Source: Methylobacterium sp. Leaf118
GTDB taxonomy: Bacteria > Pseudomonadota > Alphaproteobacteria > Rhizobiales > Beijerinckiaceae
NCBI RefSeq assembly: GCF_920984675.1
Contig: NZ_CAKLBV010000013.1
Coordinates: 1-64,000, forward strand
Reading direction: 5' to 3'
DNA: 64,000 nt
The notes beneath the pieces are model-generated. The model saw only the letters and a list, made by a program, of their open reading frames with translations. It did not search any database and was not told the DNA's origin. A program made the translations under genes and the position numbers. Of the stretch, positions 43,964 to 56,137 are shown in pieces (position 1 is the first letter of the stretch; every line of letters begins with the position of its first letter).

Positions 43964-44040
43964 GGCGGCGCCAAGTGGCGTGAGGCGGCGCCAAGTGGCG
44001 TGAGGCGGCGCCAAGTGGCGTGAGGCGGCGCCGCGCGCCA
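43961..44040. repeat. 20-bp tandem repeat, three exact copies plus a fourth partial
   Basis: The unit TGAGGCGGCGCCAAGTGGCG occurs exactly three times (43961-43980, 43981-44000, 44001-44020). A fourth copy starts at 44021 and diverges after 12 bases. The 20 bp just before (43941-43960) match the unit at 14 of 20 positions and are coding. The array starts exactly at the stop codon of the outer-membrane protein gene. Confidence 0.93.
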
Positions 44041-44052
44041 TCGCGCGGCGCC
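44027..44052. terminator. Perfect 11-bp hairpin in the convergent gap
   Basis: GGCGCCGCGCG (44027-44037) pairs with CGCGCGGCGCC (44042-44052) around CCAT. Its left arm is the altered fourth repeat copy. It lies between two converging genes, so it probably serves as a bidirectional terminator, without a T-tract on either side. Confidence 0.55.
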
Positions 44053-44087
44053 CATCCCGGCACCGGGTCGGGAGCGACCCTCGGCTG

Positions 44088-45107
44088 TCAGACGCGCAGC
44101 ATGCCGTGGCCGCGCATCCAGGCCATGAACAGGGTCGGCCAGGCCGCCGCCGGACTGCCGGGGACACCGAGGCCGAAGCCGTGGCCGCCGCGCTCGAACA
44201 GGTGCATCTCGGTCGGGACCCCGGCGGCGCGCAGGGCCGCGTGCATCAGCAGCGGGTGGTCCGTCACCGCGATCCGGTCGTCCGAGGCCTGGACGAGGAA
44301 GACCGGCGGAGTGCGGGCATTGACCTGCACCTCCACCGAATAGGCCCGGCGCCGCGCATCGGGCGGGTCGTCGCCGACGAGCACCTTGCGGCTCGAGATG
44401 GTGCGGTCGTAGGGCGCCCGCATGGTGACGATCGGGTAGATCAGTCCGGCGAAGCTCGGCCGGGCGCTCAGCCCGTCGGCCTCGTCGATGTCGTCGTAGA
44501 GGTCCTGCTCGGCATCGGTCGCGGTCGTGCCCATCAGGTGGCCGCCCGCCGAGAAGCCGAGCACGCCGACCCGGTCGGGATCGAGGCCGTAGGCATCCGC
44601 CCGCCAACGCACGAGGCGCATGGCCCGCTGCGCGTCCTGCCGGGGCGCGTCGGCCCCGTCGCGCCAGCCCTCGACCGGCAGGCGGTAGATCAGGACGAAG
44701 GCCGTGAGGCCGCCCCGGGCGAGCCATTGGCCGACCGGCAGCCCCTCGTTGCCGATGTCGATGCGCCGGTAGCCGCCGCCCGCCGCGACCACGACGGCGG
44801 CGCCGTTCGGGCGCTCCGGGCGGATGACGAGGAGGCAGGGCCGCGCGACGCCGGTGATGACGCCGGTCAAGGTCTCGTCGAAGCGATACTCGGAGCGGTA
44901 GGGGCCGCCCCCGCCCGGCGGATGGTCGGGCCAGAGATCGATGACCTCGAGGTCGGAGCCGGGGGCCGAATGCGGCAGCGGCTGCACGATGTCGTCGGAG
45001 ACCCGCACGGGCGCCCGTTGTTGAAGGGGCGCCTGCGCCCGCGCCCGCTCGGCCCCGGTCAGGGCCGCCGCCGTGCCGGCGAGCAGGGCGCGCCGGTGCA
45101 GCGTCAT
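44088..45107 (-). CDS. Exported alpha/beta-hydrolase (acetyl-esterase-like)
   Basis: The 339-residue protein begins MTLHRRALLAGTAAALTGAE, a twin-arginine-like signal sequence. The hydrolase core has the oxyanion AAGGGYRRIDIGNEG segment, the nucleophile elbow GFSAGGH with S187, the acid in VQASDDRIAVTDHP and the histidine in ERGGHGFGLG. This order matches the acetyl-xylan-esterase/BD-FAE-like esterases. The substrate is unknown. It lies 121 bp behind the RsmB-like gene on the same strand. Confidence 0.82.
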   Translation of the reverse strand: MTLHRRALLAGTAAALTGAERARAQAPLQQRAPVRVSDDIVQPLPHSAPGSDLEVIDLWPDHPPGGGGPYRSEYRFDETLTGVITGVARPCLLVIRPERPNGAAVVVAAGGGYRRIDIGNEGLPVGQWLARGGLTAFVLIYRLPVEGWRDGADAPRQDAQRAMRLVRWRADAYGLDPDRVGVLGFSAGGHLMGTTATDAEQDLYDDIDEADGLSARPSFAGLIYPIVTMRAPYDRTISSRKVLVGDDPPDARRRAYSVEVQVNARTPPVFLVQASDDRIAVTDHPLLMHAALRAAGVPTEMHLFERGGHGFGLGVPGSPAAAWPTLFMAWMRGHGMLRV

Positions 45108-45228
45108 TGGAGGTGCCTCGCCCGCATCGAACCGTCCCGTTGGCGCGGGCGCCATTGTGGATCGTGCCACCGACCCGCCCGCCGTCAGGCCGTCAACGGC
45201 GAAGGCGCCCCACCGATCCGTCGCGCGT

Positions 45229-46521
45229 CTATGTTTTGCGTGTCAGCGTCGCGACATAGAAGCCGTCGGTGCCGGTCAAAGCGGGGCTCATCTGGATCCC
45301 GCGGTCCGTCCGCCGGACTTTTTCGGACAGGCCCGGGGCGACCGAGAGGTCGGTAGCGACCGCCGCGATCGCGCCGCCGCTGCGCTGGAGGAGCCCGTCC
45401 ACGGCCGCGTCGTTCTCTTCGCCGAGCAGCGAGCAGGTGACGTAGACCAGGGTGCCCCCCGGCCGCACCAGCCGGGCGGCGCGGTCGAGCACCTCCGCCT
45501 GCTCGGCGACCCGGGTGGCGAGGCTGCCCGGCCGCAGGCGCCACTTGGCGTCGGGGTTGCGGCGCCATGTGCCCGAGCCGGTGCAGGGCGCGTCCACCAG
45601 CACCCGGTCGACGGTGCCGTCGAGATCGGCCAGCACGTCGGCGCGGGCTTTTCCGACGCGCGGCGTGCGGACCTCCACCGCCGCCCCGGAGCGGCGCAGC
45701 CGCTCATGGATCGGCGCGAGGCGGCGCGGATCGGCGTCGGTGGCGATGAGGCGGGCGCCGTTGTCGGTGAGGCAGGCCAGCGCCAGCGCCTTGCCGCCGC
45801 CGCCCGCGCAGAGATCGACCACGGTCTCGCCGGCCTGGGCGCCCGCGAGCAGGCTCGCGAGCTGGGATCCCTCGTCCTGAATCTCGAAGCCGCCCTCCAG
45901 GAAGAGCGGATCGACGTGGAGCGCCGGCCCCCGCCCGTCCTCGCCGATCGGGACACGCAGGCCGAGGGGCGACAGCGGCGTCGGCTCCGCCCCGACATCC
46001 GCCAGGGATTCGGCCACCGCGTCGCGGCTCTGGCGCAGGGTGTTGGCGCGCAGATCGAGGGGCGCGCGGCGGGCGAGCGCCCGCAACTCCTCCAGCAGGG
46101 AATCGCCCAAGGTGGCGCTGAGCGCGGGCATCACGAAGGCCGGGGCGTCGCCCGCGACCTCGGGCGGCGCGTCGGCGAGGCTGCCGGTCGTCAGCCGCGT
46201 CCGCTCCTCCTCCGTGAGGGGAGGGGGGGCAAAGCGGGCGCCGTCGAACAGGCTGGAAATGGTCGACTCGGCGAGCCCCCGCTGCAGGCGGAGCATGCCG
46301 ATCACCAGGGCGCGGCCGGTCTCGGCGCCCATGATCCAGGTGGCGGAGGCGCGCCGCCGCAGCCCGTCATAGACGAGGCTGGCGATGGCGGCCCGGTCGC
46401 CGGAGCCGGCGAAGCGGTGGGCGAGGCCCCAATCCTTGAGCGCGTCGGCGGCCGGGCGGCGGCGCGCCCCGATGTCGTCGAGGATCTCGATGGCGGCGGA
46501 GAGGCGGGCGGAAGGGGTCAG
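45229..46521 (-). CDS. RsmB/RsmF-type RNA 5-methylcytosine methyltransferase, apparent CTG start
   Basis: The SAM-dependent enzyme has its SAM loop DLCAGGGGKALALA, the two NOL1/NOP2/sun cysteines (VDAPCTGSGTW and VTCSLLGEEN, residues 313 and 363 in the long form) and a C-terminal GTDGFYVATL. The first ATG in frame (46332) would remove 63 residues that continue the family's N-terminal helical region (SARLSAAIEILDDI, GDRAAIASLVYDGLRRR). Upstream of 46332 the frame has no ATG, GTG or TTG that keeps this region, but CTG at 46521 is preceded by GGAG at 6 bp. I therefore assign CTG, giving 430 residues. The exact rRNA target is not deducible. Confidence 0.8.
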   Translation of the reverse strand: MTPSARLSAAIEILDDIGARRRPAADALKDWGLAHRFAGSGDRAAIASLVYDGLRRRASATWIMGAETGRALVIGMLRLQRGLAESTISSLFDGARFAPPPLTEEERTRLTTGSLADAPPEVAGDAPAFVMPALSATLGDSLLEELRALARRAPLDLRANTLRQSRDAVAESLADVGAEPTPLSPLGLRVPIGEDGRGPALHVDPLFLEGGFEIQDEGSQLASLLAGAQAGETVVDLCAGGGGKALALACLTDNGARLIATDADPRRLAPIHERLRRSGAAVEVRTPRVGKARADVLADLDGTVDRVLVDAPCTGSGTWRRNPDAKWRLRPGSLATRVAEQAEVLDRAARLVRPGGTLVYVTCSLLGEENDAAVDGLLQRSGGAIAAVATDLSVAPGLSEKVRRTDRGIQMSPALTGTDGFYVATLTRKT

Positions 46522-46657
46522 GATCGGCTCCGTGGTCGATGCAAGGCGTTGCGCGGGTTCGTGTCGCCCCGCATTGCCGGCCCCTGGCCCGCGGAAGCAA
46601 GCCCGATGTTGAAGGCGACCGGGCGGAACGGAACATCAGGCAGCGACGGAGGGGGCC

Positions 46658-46679
46658 GATCGTCGCTCGCGCGACGATC
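46658..46679. promoter_or_regulatory. Perfect 9-bp dyad between the methyltransferase and lipoprotein genes
   Basis: GATCGTCGC (46658-46666) and GCGACGATC (46671-46679) flank TCGC. It lies in the 334-bp divergent interval 46522-46855, which has no other visible feature. It could be an operator for either gene. Confidence 0.35.
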
Positions 46680-46855
46680 ATCGATCGGTCCTGCGCGCGT
46701 CCGACCCCTCCGACTCTGTCAACCATGCCGCCGTGCGGCCACGCTTCCATCGAAGCGCCGCCACGATACGGTCGAGCTTCCGGCGTGTTGCCCCCTCACA
46801 ACGGCACGATGGTCCTGTCCGCGAACGCGGGCGGGGCTCCGTGAAGAGGATGCCG

Positions 46856-47029
46856 ATGCCCACCCTACGCCTTGCCGCGAGCGCCGCCCTGTTCGCGCTG
46901 ACCGCCGCCTGCTCGACCGCGCCGGCGGCGCCCAGCCTCGATCCGACGCCGCCTCCGGCCCGCCGGCCCGACGCCAAGACCGATCTCGAATACGGCAGCC
47001 CGCCCCCGCCGCCGCCCGGCCGCTACTGA
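46856..47029 (+). CDS. Small lipoprotein (57 aa)
   Basis: From ATG 46856 the product is 57 residues with a lipoprotein signal (LRLAASAALFALTAACSTAP; lipobox LTAAC, Cys19). The mature part is short and Pro-rich, ending SPPPPPPGRY. GAGG lies 6 bp before this ATG; GTG 46841 and ATG 46850 are in-frame alternatives. Such small Pro-rich lipoproteins are common in Methylobacterium-like genomes and have no known role. Confidence 0.6.
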   Translation: MPTLRLAASAALFALTAACSTAPAAPSLDPTPPPARRPDAKTDLEYGSPPPPPPGRY

Positions 47030-47050
47030 GGCGCCGCGCGCGGCCGCCGT

Positions 47051-47989
47051 TCAGGCCGCCTCGCGGGCCTTGCGGCTCTGATAGGCCTTCAGGCCCGTGA
47101 AGACCCGGTCCAGGATCGGCGTCGCGACGCCGGCCTTGCGCCCGCGCGCGATCAGGTCGCCGACGATATGGTCGGCCTCGATGCGGGCGCCGGCCTCGAT
47201 GTCGCGCAGCATCGAGGCGGTCATGGCGGACCCCTCCGTCGTCAGGGTCTTGCGGGCGCCGGCCAGCACCTTCTCCCGCGAGCCCTGACCGTTGGCCTCG
47301 GCCACCGCCTGGCACTCGTCCAGCAGGCCCTCGATGAAATCCCGACCGCCGGGCGCGGCGACGATGTCGCCGATGGTGGCGCGCATCAGGGTGGTCGATC
47401 CGGCGAGCGTCGCCAGGAACACCCACTTCTCCCACATCTCGAGCAGGATCTTATCGGAGGCGCGGGCCTGGAAGCGCACGCCCTCCATTTGCGCCTCGAC
47501 GGCCGCCACGCGCGCCGAGCGGGTGCCGTCGCGCTCGCCGTAGGTGAAGGTGTGCAGCTCGTTCATCTGGCGGATCTCGCCGGCCGGCGTCAGCGTCGCC
47601 ACGATGGCGCAGGTTCCCCCGAGCACCTTCTCGGGGCCGAAGGCGGCGTCGAGGACGTCGAGATGGCGCAGGCCGTTGAGGATCGGCAGCACCATCGTGT
47701 CCGGGCCGATGCCGGCGGCGAGATCGGCCACGGCGGCGTCGAGGTCGTAGGCCTTGGCCGAGAGGATCACGAGATCGAACGGGCCGGCCTGCGCCAGCGC
47801 GTCCGCTGTCACGGTCCGCGGCTGGTCGATCCGGATGTCGCCGACCGGGCTCTTGACCACAAGCCCGTCGCGAGCGAGCCGTTCGGCCCGGGCCGGGCGC
47901 ACCAGGAAGGTCACGTCGCGCCCGATCTCGGCCAGTCGCGCGCCGAAATAGCCGCCCGTCGCCCCGGCGCCCACAACGAGAATTCGCAT
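47051..47989 (-). CDS. 2-dehydropantoate 2-reductase family protein (PanE/ApbA)
   Basis: The 312-residue protein has an N-terminal NADP-binding loop GAGATGGYFGARLA and a beta-2 arginine-containing VRPARAERL that favours NADP. A SAKAYDLDAAV segment carries the catalytic lysine region, and the C-terminal all-helical PanE domain has LLEMWEKWVFLATLAGSTT and GARIEADHIVGDLI. PanE reduces ketopantoate to pantoate for coenzyme A, but paralogues with other 2-keto acid substrates are frequent, so I leave the symbol blank. GAGGAA precedes ATG 47989. Confidence 0.85.
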   Translation of the reverse strand: MRILVVGAGATGGYFGARLAEIGRDVTFLVRPARAERLARDGLVVKSPVGDIRIDQPRTVTADALAQAGPFDLVILSAKAYDLDAAVADLAAGIGPDTMVLPILNGLRHLDVLDAAFGPEKVLGGTCAIVATLTPAGEIRQMNELHTFTYGERDGTRSARVAAVEAQMEGVRFQARASDKILLEMWEKWVFLATLAGSTTLMRATIGDIVAAPGGRDFIEGLLDECQAVAEANGQGSREKVLAGARKTLTTEGSAMTASMLRDIEAGARIEADHIVGDLIARGRKAGVATPILDRVFTGLKAYQSRKAREAA

Positions 47990-48162
47990 CGTCCGTTCCT
48001 CACTGCCTCACGTCCGCCGCGGAGCATCGGCGCACACGCCGCCCCTGTGCAAGACTGGGGGCGCGGGGCGCGCCGGAGCCTGACTCCGCTGGCGACGGTC
48101 GAATACGACGGCTAACTTGGTTGCACCAGATGGCCCCTGCATTCCGCACCGGCGAAACCTGG

Positions 48163-49026
48163 ATGACCGGGAGTCGACACGTGCGCAGGTTCGCGATCTC
48201 ATGGCTGGCGGCCGGCCTGTTTTCGATCTGGGTGTCGCCGGCCTCGGCCGGGCCGCGCCAGCCCTTCGAGACGGTGAAGGGCTGGCAGGTCGAGCGCGTG
48301 GTCGGCGACACTAGCGCCGATTCCTGCCTGATGACGCATGTCTACGAGGACGAGGACGACAACAACGCCACCAACGCGATCGTCTTCGCGCTCGACGGCA
48401 ACAAGGCGGTGCTCGCGCTGGTCTATCAGGGCTGGAGCTACGACAAGGACGAGACCCGGACCGTCCCGCTCTACCTCGACAAGAAACTCATCAAGGCCAA
48501 GAGCCAATGGGTGGGCGACGGCAAGGTGCTGACCGCGCAGCTCCCGGACTCGATCGTGCCCGACCTGCTCGCCGCCAAGCGGATCATCCTGCGCTTCGAG
48601 GATGGCGACGCGGATTTCAACATTCCGCATTTCGCGGCCGGCTACGAGTCGCTGCGGCGCTGCAGCGCGGCCCCGAAGCCCGGCGTCGCGGCCGCGCCGG
48701 CGCTCCCGTCCAAGGAGCGCATCGCGGCCTACATCATGGGATTGACGCTCCAGACCGCGGTCGCCGACTGCGAGGTCAGCACCACGGGCAAGCAGCGCGC
48801 GGCTCTCGAGGCCCGGATGGCCGCCCTGAAACCCGAGATGGCGCCGATCGAGGATCGCCTCCGGGCGGAAGCGAAGAAAGCCTCGATCGGCTGCCCCAAG
48901 GCCGCCGAGGAGGCCGAGTTCAAGGAGGCCCTGACCCTGTTCGTCGATCTCGGGCCCGACGAGTTCGCCGCCGCCATGGACAAGGCCTCCGCCGCGCGGG
49001 CCGCGAGCGCCGCCCCGAAGCCGTGA
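48163..49026 (+). CDS. Secreted protein of unknown function, tandem paralogue A
   Basis: The 287-residue protein has a signal peptide (about 8-29, ending SPASA-GP). Its first half (30-167) is predicted beta-rich, starting RQPFETVKGWQVERVVGDT and containing CLMTH and YQGWSYDKD. The second half (185-270) is helical, with two cysteines. Cysteines at 55, 167, 203 and 244 match those of the next gene. The first half faintly recalls periplasmic IalB-like proteins, but I would not assign that family. ATG 48163 places the signal peptide correctly; upstream in-frame starts have no ribosome binding site. Confidence 0.7.
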   Translation: MTGSRHVRRFAISWLAAGLFSIWVSPASAGPRQPFETVKGWQVERVVGDTSADSCLMTHVYEDEDDNNATNAIVFALDGNKAVLALVYQGWSYDKDETRTVPLYLDKKLIKAKSQWVGDGKVLTAQLPDSIVPDLLAAKRIILRFEDGDADFNIPHFAAGYESLRRCSAAPKPGVAAAPALPSKERIAAYIMGLTLQTAVADCEVSTTGKQRAALEARMAALKPEMAPIEDRLRAEAKKASIGCPKAAEEAEFKEALTLFVDLGPDEFAAAMDKASAARAASAAPKP

Positions 49027-49159
49027 GTCGCCCGCGTCGGCGCGATCGCACCGGCGAAACAGGTTGACAGCCTTCGGCGATGCCTTGGCGCCGCGCGGCC
49101 GCAGGCTAAGCTCGGCTCGGCCCCGGACAATGTGGGTCCGCCGCCCATGGAGACCTCCG

Positions 49160-50023
49160 GTGCGCCGATCCCTGCTCCTGGCGGCCACGATCGCCGCGAC
49201 CCTGCCCGGGGCACCGGCCGGGGCCGCGCAGCGGACGCCGTTCGAGACGGTGCGGGGCTGGGTGGTCGAGCGCACGGTCGGCGAGACGGGCGCCAATCCC
49301 TGCCTGATGACCCACGCCTATACGGACAAGGAGGACGGGAACGCCGCCAACGCGGTGATCTTCGCCCGCGACGGCGACAGGGCCGTGCTGGTCCTCGTCT
49401 ATCAGGGCTGGGCCTTCGACAGGGGGGCGGTCCTCGCGCTTCCGCTCTCGCTCGACGGTCGGGCCGTGACGGCCAGTATCGCGTGGCGCGGCGACGGCAC
49501 GACCCTGCGGGCGCGCCTTCCCGAAGCCCTGGTCCCGGATCTGCTCGCGGCCCGGACATTGGTCCTGCGCTTCGACGACGGCGACGCGGATTTCGAGATT
49601 GCCGGCTTCGGTGCCGGCTACGAAGCCCTGCGCCGCTGCGACGCCGGGGCCCCGGCGCTGTCTCCCGGGGGGCCGCCCGCCGCCGCGGTGGCCACGCCCG
49701 CCCTGCCGCCGCGTCCTCGGATGGCGGCCTACGCGGTCGGCCTCGTCCTCCAGCGCGTCCTTCGGGATTGCCGCGTCACCGCCACGCCCCGGCAGCGCGC
49801 CGCGGTCGAGGACCGGTTGGCGGCGCTTCAGCCCGAGATGGCCGCCTTCGAGACGACCGTGCGGAGCCAATTGCAGGCGAAGGGGTTCCGCTGCCCTCCC
49901 GCCGACAAGGAGCCGGAGTTCCAGCTGGCCCTCCGCCGCTTCATCGAACTCTCGCCGGAAGCCTTCGCGGCCGCCATGGAGCGGCAGGTCGAGGCGGAGA
50001 CGCCCGTCACCGCGAAGCCGTAG
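49160..50023 (+). CDS. Secreted protein of unknown function, tandem paralogue B
   Basis: It has the same length (287 residues) and architecture as the preceding gene: signal peptide (VRRSLLLAATIAATLPGAPA), beta-rich domain with RTPFETVRGWVVERTVGET and LVYQGWAFD, then a helical part. Cysteines 48, 160, 204 and 245 correspond to those of paralogue A. It starts at GTG 49160 with GGAG 7 bp upstream. The 133-bp spacing and shared direction suggest one transcript. Divergence is concentrated in charged surface positions while aromatic and Cys positions stay. Confidence 0.7.
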   Translation: MRRSLLLAATIAATLPGAPAGAAQRTPFETVRGWVVERTVGETGANPCLMTHAYTDKEDGNAANAVIFARDGDRAVLVLVYQGWAFDRGAVLALPLSLDGRAVTASIAWRGDGTTLRARLPEALVPDLLAARTLVLRFDDGDADFEIAGFGAGYEALRRCDAGAPALSPGGPPAAAVATPALPPRPRMAAYAVGLVLQRVLRDCRVTATPRQRAAVEDRLAALQPEMAAFETTVRSQLQAKGFRCPPADKEPEFQLALRRFIELSPEAFAAAMERQVEAETPVTAKP

Positions 50024-50110
50024 GACGGCCCTTCGCGGCGCGGCGGCGTTGCGTGGTCCTGCCGCCCGCGCATCCGGGCAGCGACGACGCCCGGCATCGC
50101 GGGTCGCGGG

Positions 50111-53117
<3,007 letters not shown>

Positions 53118-53196
53118 CGGCGGCCAACCCCATCGGCCCCCATGGCCGGCTGAGCCGCGGAGCGTCTTCGAGGCGTGCGCATCGAGGACGAGGGAT

Positions 53197-54306
53197 ATGA
53201 CCGTTCTGACACCGCTGGTCCTGGTCTGCGCGGGCGGCACCGGCGGCCACCTGTTCCCGGCCCAGAGCCTCGCCTACGCGCTCCGCGAGCGCGGCATCCG
53301 GGTGGCTCTCGCCACGGATGCGCGGGTCGATGCGATCGCGGGCGACTTCCCGGCCGAGGAGGTCGTCACCATCGCCTCGGCCACGCCGTCGGGCCGCTCG
53401 CCCCTGCGGCGGGCGGGCGCCATGGTCACGCTCGGGCGCGGCTTCGCCCAGGCGGCCGGCGCGGTGCGGCGGCTGAACCCGGCCGCCGTCGTCGGCTTCG
53501 GCGGCTACCCGACCGTGCCGCCGATCCTCGCGGCGCAGCTCCTGAAGGTCCCGACCGTCCTGCACGAGCAGAATGCCGTGATGGGCCGGGCCAACGGCTT
53601 CCTCGCCAAGGGCGCCCGCGTCATCGCCACCGGCTTCAAGGAGGTGCGTGGCGTGCCCGAGAAGGCCACGGCGCGCCGCGTCCATACCGGCAACCCGATT
53701 CGCCCAGCGGTGCTCAGCGTCGCCGAGGTGCCCTATCCGGCCCTCGATGCGGCGTCGCCCTTGCGCCTCCTCGTCTTCGGCGGCAGCCAGGGCGCCCACG
53801 TGATGAGCGAGATCGTGCCGGCGGCCCTGGAAAAGCTTCCGGCCGACCTGCGCGCCCGCCTCTTCCTCGTCCAGCAGGCCCGGCCCGAGGACCTGACGGC
53901 GGTGCAGAACCGCACCCTCGCCATGGGGCTCGCGGGAATCGAGGCGGCGCCGTTCTTCAAGGATCTGCCGAGCCGCATGGCCGCGAGCCATCTCGTGATC
54001 GCCCGCTCGGGCGCCTCCACGGTCTCGGAACTCGCCGCGATCGGCCGGCCCGCGATCCTGGTGCCGCTGCCCGGCGCGCTCGATCAGGATCAGGCCGCCA
54101 ACGCCGCGACCTTGGCCGGGATCGGCGCGGCCCTCTCGATCCCGCAATCCGCCTTCACCCCGGATCGGCTCGCCGCCGAGCTCGTGGATCTGTTCGAGGC
54201 GCCGCGGAAATTGACCGAGGCGGCGGCGGCGGCCAAAACCGCCCGCATCCTCGACGCCGCGGAGCGCCTCGCCGCGCTCGTGGTCGAGACCGCCGCGACG
54301 CCGTAA
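53197..54306 (+). CDS. murG: UDP-GlcNAc:lipid I N-acetylglucosaminyltransferase MurG
   Basis: The 369-residue peripheral membrane GT28 enzyme makes lipid II. The N-terminal GGTGGHLFPA glycine loop (13-22), the VGFGGYPTVPP block, HEQNAVMGRAN, the second glycine loop FGGSQGAHVMSE and the donor-binding ARSGASTVSELAAIG are all present. The C-terminal 30 residues are an Ala-rich tail. It lies between ftsW and murC in the usual order. Confidence 0.96.
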   Translation: MTVLTPLVLVCAGGTGGHLFPAQSLAYALRERGIRVALATDARVDAIAGDFPAEEVVTIASATPSGRSPLRRAGAMVTLGRGFAQAAGAVRRLNPAAVVGFGGYPTVPPILAAQLLKVPTVLHEQNAVMGRANGFLAKGARVIATGFKEVRGVPEKATARRVHTGNPIRPAVLSVAEVPYPALDAASPLRLLVFGGSQGAHVMSEIVPAALEKLPADLRARLFLVQQARPEDLTAVQNRTLAMGLAGIEAAPFFKDLPSRMAASHLVIARSGASTVSELAAIGRPAILVPLPGALDQDQAANAATLAGIGAALSIPQSAFTPDRLAAELVDLFEAPRKLTEAAAAAKTARILDAAERLAALVVETAATP

Positions 54307-54346
54307 GACCGTTGCGTCCGGTGGACGAAAGCCGCACCGAGGCCGC

Positions 54347-54363
54347 CTCTCCCCGCGGGAGAG
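54347..54363. other. Hairpin in the murG-murC spacer
   Basis: CTCTCCC (54347-54353) and GGGAGAG (54357-54363) flank a CGC loop. A longer, imperfect relative lies in the murC-murB spacer at 56286-56311. Both may belong to an interspersed palindromic repeat. No promoter-like hexamers are evident in this 129-bp spacer. Confidence 0.5.
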
Positions 54364-54435
54364 CGGTCGCGCACGGCCGACGGCGAAACGCGATGACCGG
54401 AAGCTCAGGCGTCCGGGACCCAAAAGGTTCGTGAC

Positions 54436-55842
54436 ATGAAGCTGCCCGAAAAGCTCGGCCCCATCCACTTCATCGGCATCGGCGGCATCGGCATGTCCGG
54501 CATCGCCGAGGTGATGGCCAATCTCGGCTATACGGTGCAGGGCTCGGACGCCAACGACAACGCCAATGTCCGGCGCCTGTCCGAGAAGGGCATCCGCACC
54601 TTCGTCGGGCACACGGCCGAGAACGTCGAGAACGCCGCCCTCGTCGTGGTCTCGACCGCGATCCGCCGCGACAATCCGGAGCTGGTCGAGGCCCGCGAGC
54701 GCCGCCTGCCGGTGGTGCGCCGGGCCGAGATGCTGGCCGAGCTGATGCGCTTCAAGTCCTGCGTGGCGGTGGCCGGCACCCACGGCAAGACCACGACGAC
54801 CTCGCTCGTCGCCACCCTGCTGGATGCCGGCAACCTCGACCCCACCGTGATCAACGGCGGCATCATCAACGCCTACGGCACCAATGCCCGCATGGGGGCG
54901 GGCGAGTGGATGGTGGTGGAGGCCGACGAGTCCGACGGCACCTTCCTCAAGCTGCCGGCCGATGTCGCGATCGTCACCAATATCGACCCCGAGCATCTCG
55001 ACCATTTCGGCTCGTTCGACGCCATCAAGGACGCCTTCCGGCGCTTCATCGACAACATCCCATTCTACGGCTTTGCCGTGATGTGCATCGATCACCCGAT
55101 CGTGCAGGACCTCGTCGGCCATATCGAGGACCGGCGCATCATCACCTACGGCGAGAACCCGCAGGCCGACGTGCGCCTCCTCGACATCGACCTGAAGGGC
55201 GGACAGAGCCGCTTCCGGGTGATGATCCGCGACCGGCGCCCAGGCTTTCGCCTGGAGATGCAGGACCTCGTCCTGCCGATGCCGGGCAAGCACAACGCGC
55301 TCAACGCCACCGCGGCCCTCGCGGTCGCCCACGAACTCGGCGTCTCCGAGGACGCGATCCGCAAGGCGCTCTCGGGCTTCGGCGGGGTCAAGCGCCGCTT
55401 CACCCGCACGGGCGAGTGGAACGGCGCCACGATCTTCGACGATTACGGCCACCACCCGGTCGAGATCGCGGCCGTGCTGCGCGCGGCCCGCTCCTCCACC
55501 GATGGCAACGTGATCGCAGTGGTGCAGCCGCACCGCTACACCCGCCTGCAATCGCTGTTCGAGGATTTCTGCACCTGCTTCAACGATGCCGACACGGTGA
55601 TCGTCGCCCCCGTCTACGCGGCGGGCGAGGCCCCGATCGAGGGCTTCGACCGCGATTCCCTCGTTGCCGGCCTGAAGGCCCGCGGGCATCGCGACGCGCT
55701 CGCCCTCGACCGGCCGGAGGACCTCGCCGGGATCGTCGCGGGGCGCGCGCAGGCGAGCGACTACGTGGTGTGCCTGGGCGCCGGCACGATCACGCAATGG
55801 GCCTACGCGCTGCCGGGGGAACTGGCCGCCGCGAAGGGGTGA
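54436..55842 (+). CDS. murC: UDP-N-acetylmuramate--L-alanine ligase
   Basis: The 468-residue Mur ligase adds L-Ala to UDP-MurNAc. The Rossmann start ([17 protein letters not shown]), the ATP loop GTHGKTTTT at 114-122, the central [14 protein letters not shown] and the C-terminal [17 protein letters not shown] are intact. Length is standard. It is separated from murB by a 480-bp spacer that contains several foldbacks, larger than usual for this cluster. Confidence 0.96.
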   Translation: MKLPEKLGPIHFIGIGGIGMSGIAEVMANLGYTVQGSDANDNANVRRLSEKGIRTFVGHTAENVENAALVVVSTAIRRDNPELVEARERRLPVVRRAEMLAELMRFKSCVAVAGTHGKTTTTSLVATLLDAGNLDPTVINGGIINAYGTNARMGAGEWMVVEADESDGTFLKLPADVAIVTNIDPEHLDHFGSFDAIKDAFRRFIDNIPFYGFAVMCIDHPIVQDLVGHIEDRRIITYGENPQADVRLLDIDLKGGQSRFRVMIRDRRPGFRLEMQDLVLPMPGKHNALNATAALAVAHELGVSEDAIRKALSGFGGVKRRFTRTGEWNGATIFDDYGHHPVEIAAVLRAARSSTDGNVIAVVQPHRYTRLQSLFEDFCTCFNDADTVIVAPVYAAGEAPIEGFDRDSLVAGLKARGHRDALALDRPEDLAGIVAGRAQASDYVVCLGAGTITQWAYALPGELAAAKG

Positions 55843-56137
55843 GGGGCGCTCCGCGGACGATGCGCGGGACCGTTCCGACGGCGATCGCGGCGTGACCCGA
55901 GGGAGGCCGGGCGCCGCGTGGGGTTTCGCGCTCGCGATCGTCGTCTCAATCCATTCCCATTCGTGCGGCAGGGGAGCGTCGGGCGTAGGGGGCCGATCTC
56001 GGCGGGCGCGAGGGGCGATCGATCTCGGGTCTCGACGTCCGCCCGCACGCCGAAAGCGCCTCTGATCCCGACAGGGATGCGTGGTTGTCAAAGCTGGGCT
56101 ATCGAGTGGTGCGTTTTCTGGAACTCTGAGGTCTCGA

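Noticed and set aside
43961-44040. CRISPR array
   Set aside because: The repeats are contiguous 20-bp tandem copies without spacers, and no cas genes are present in the window.
46332-46521. ATG 46332 as start of the RsmB-like methyltransferase
   Set aside because: It would delete a conserved-looking N-terminal domain and has no ribosome binding site, whereas CTG 46521 has both.
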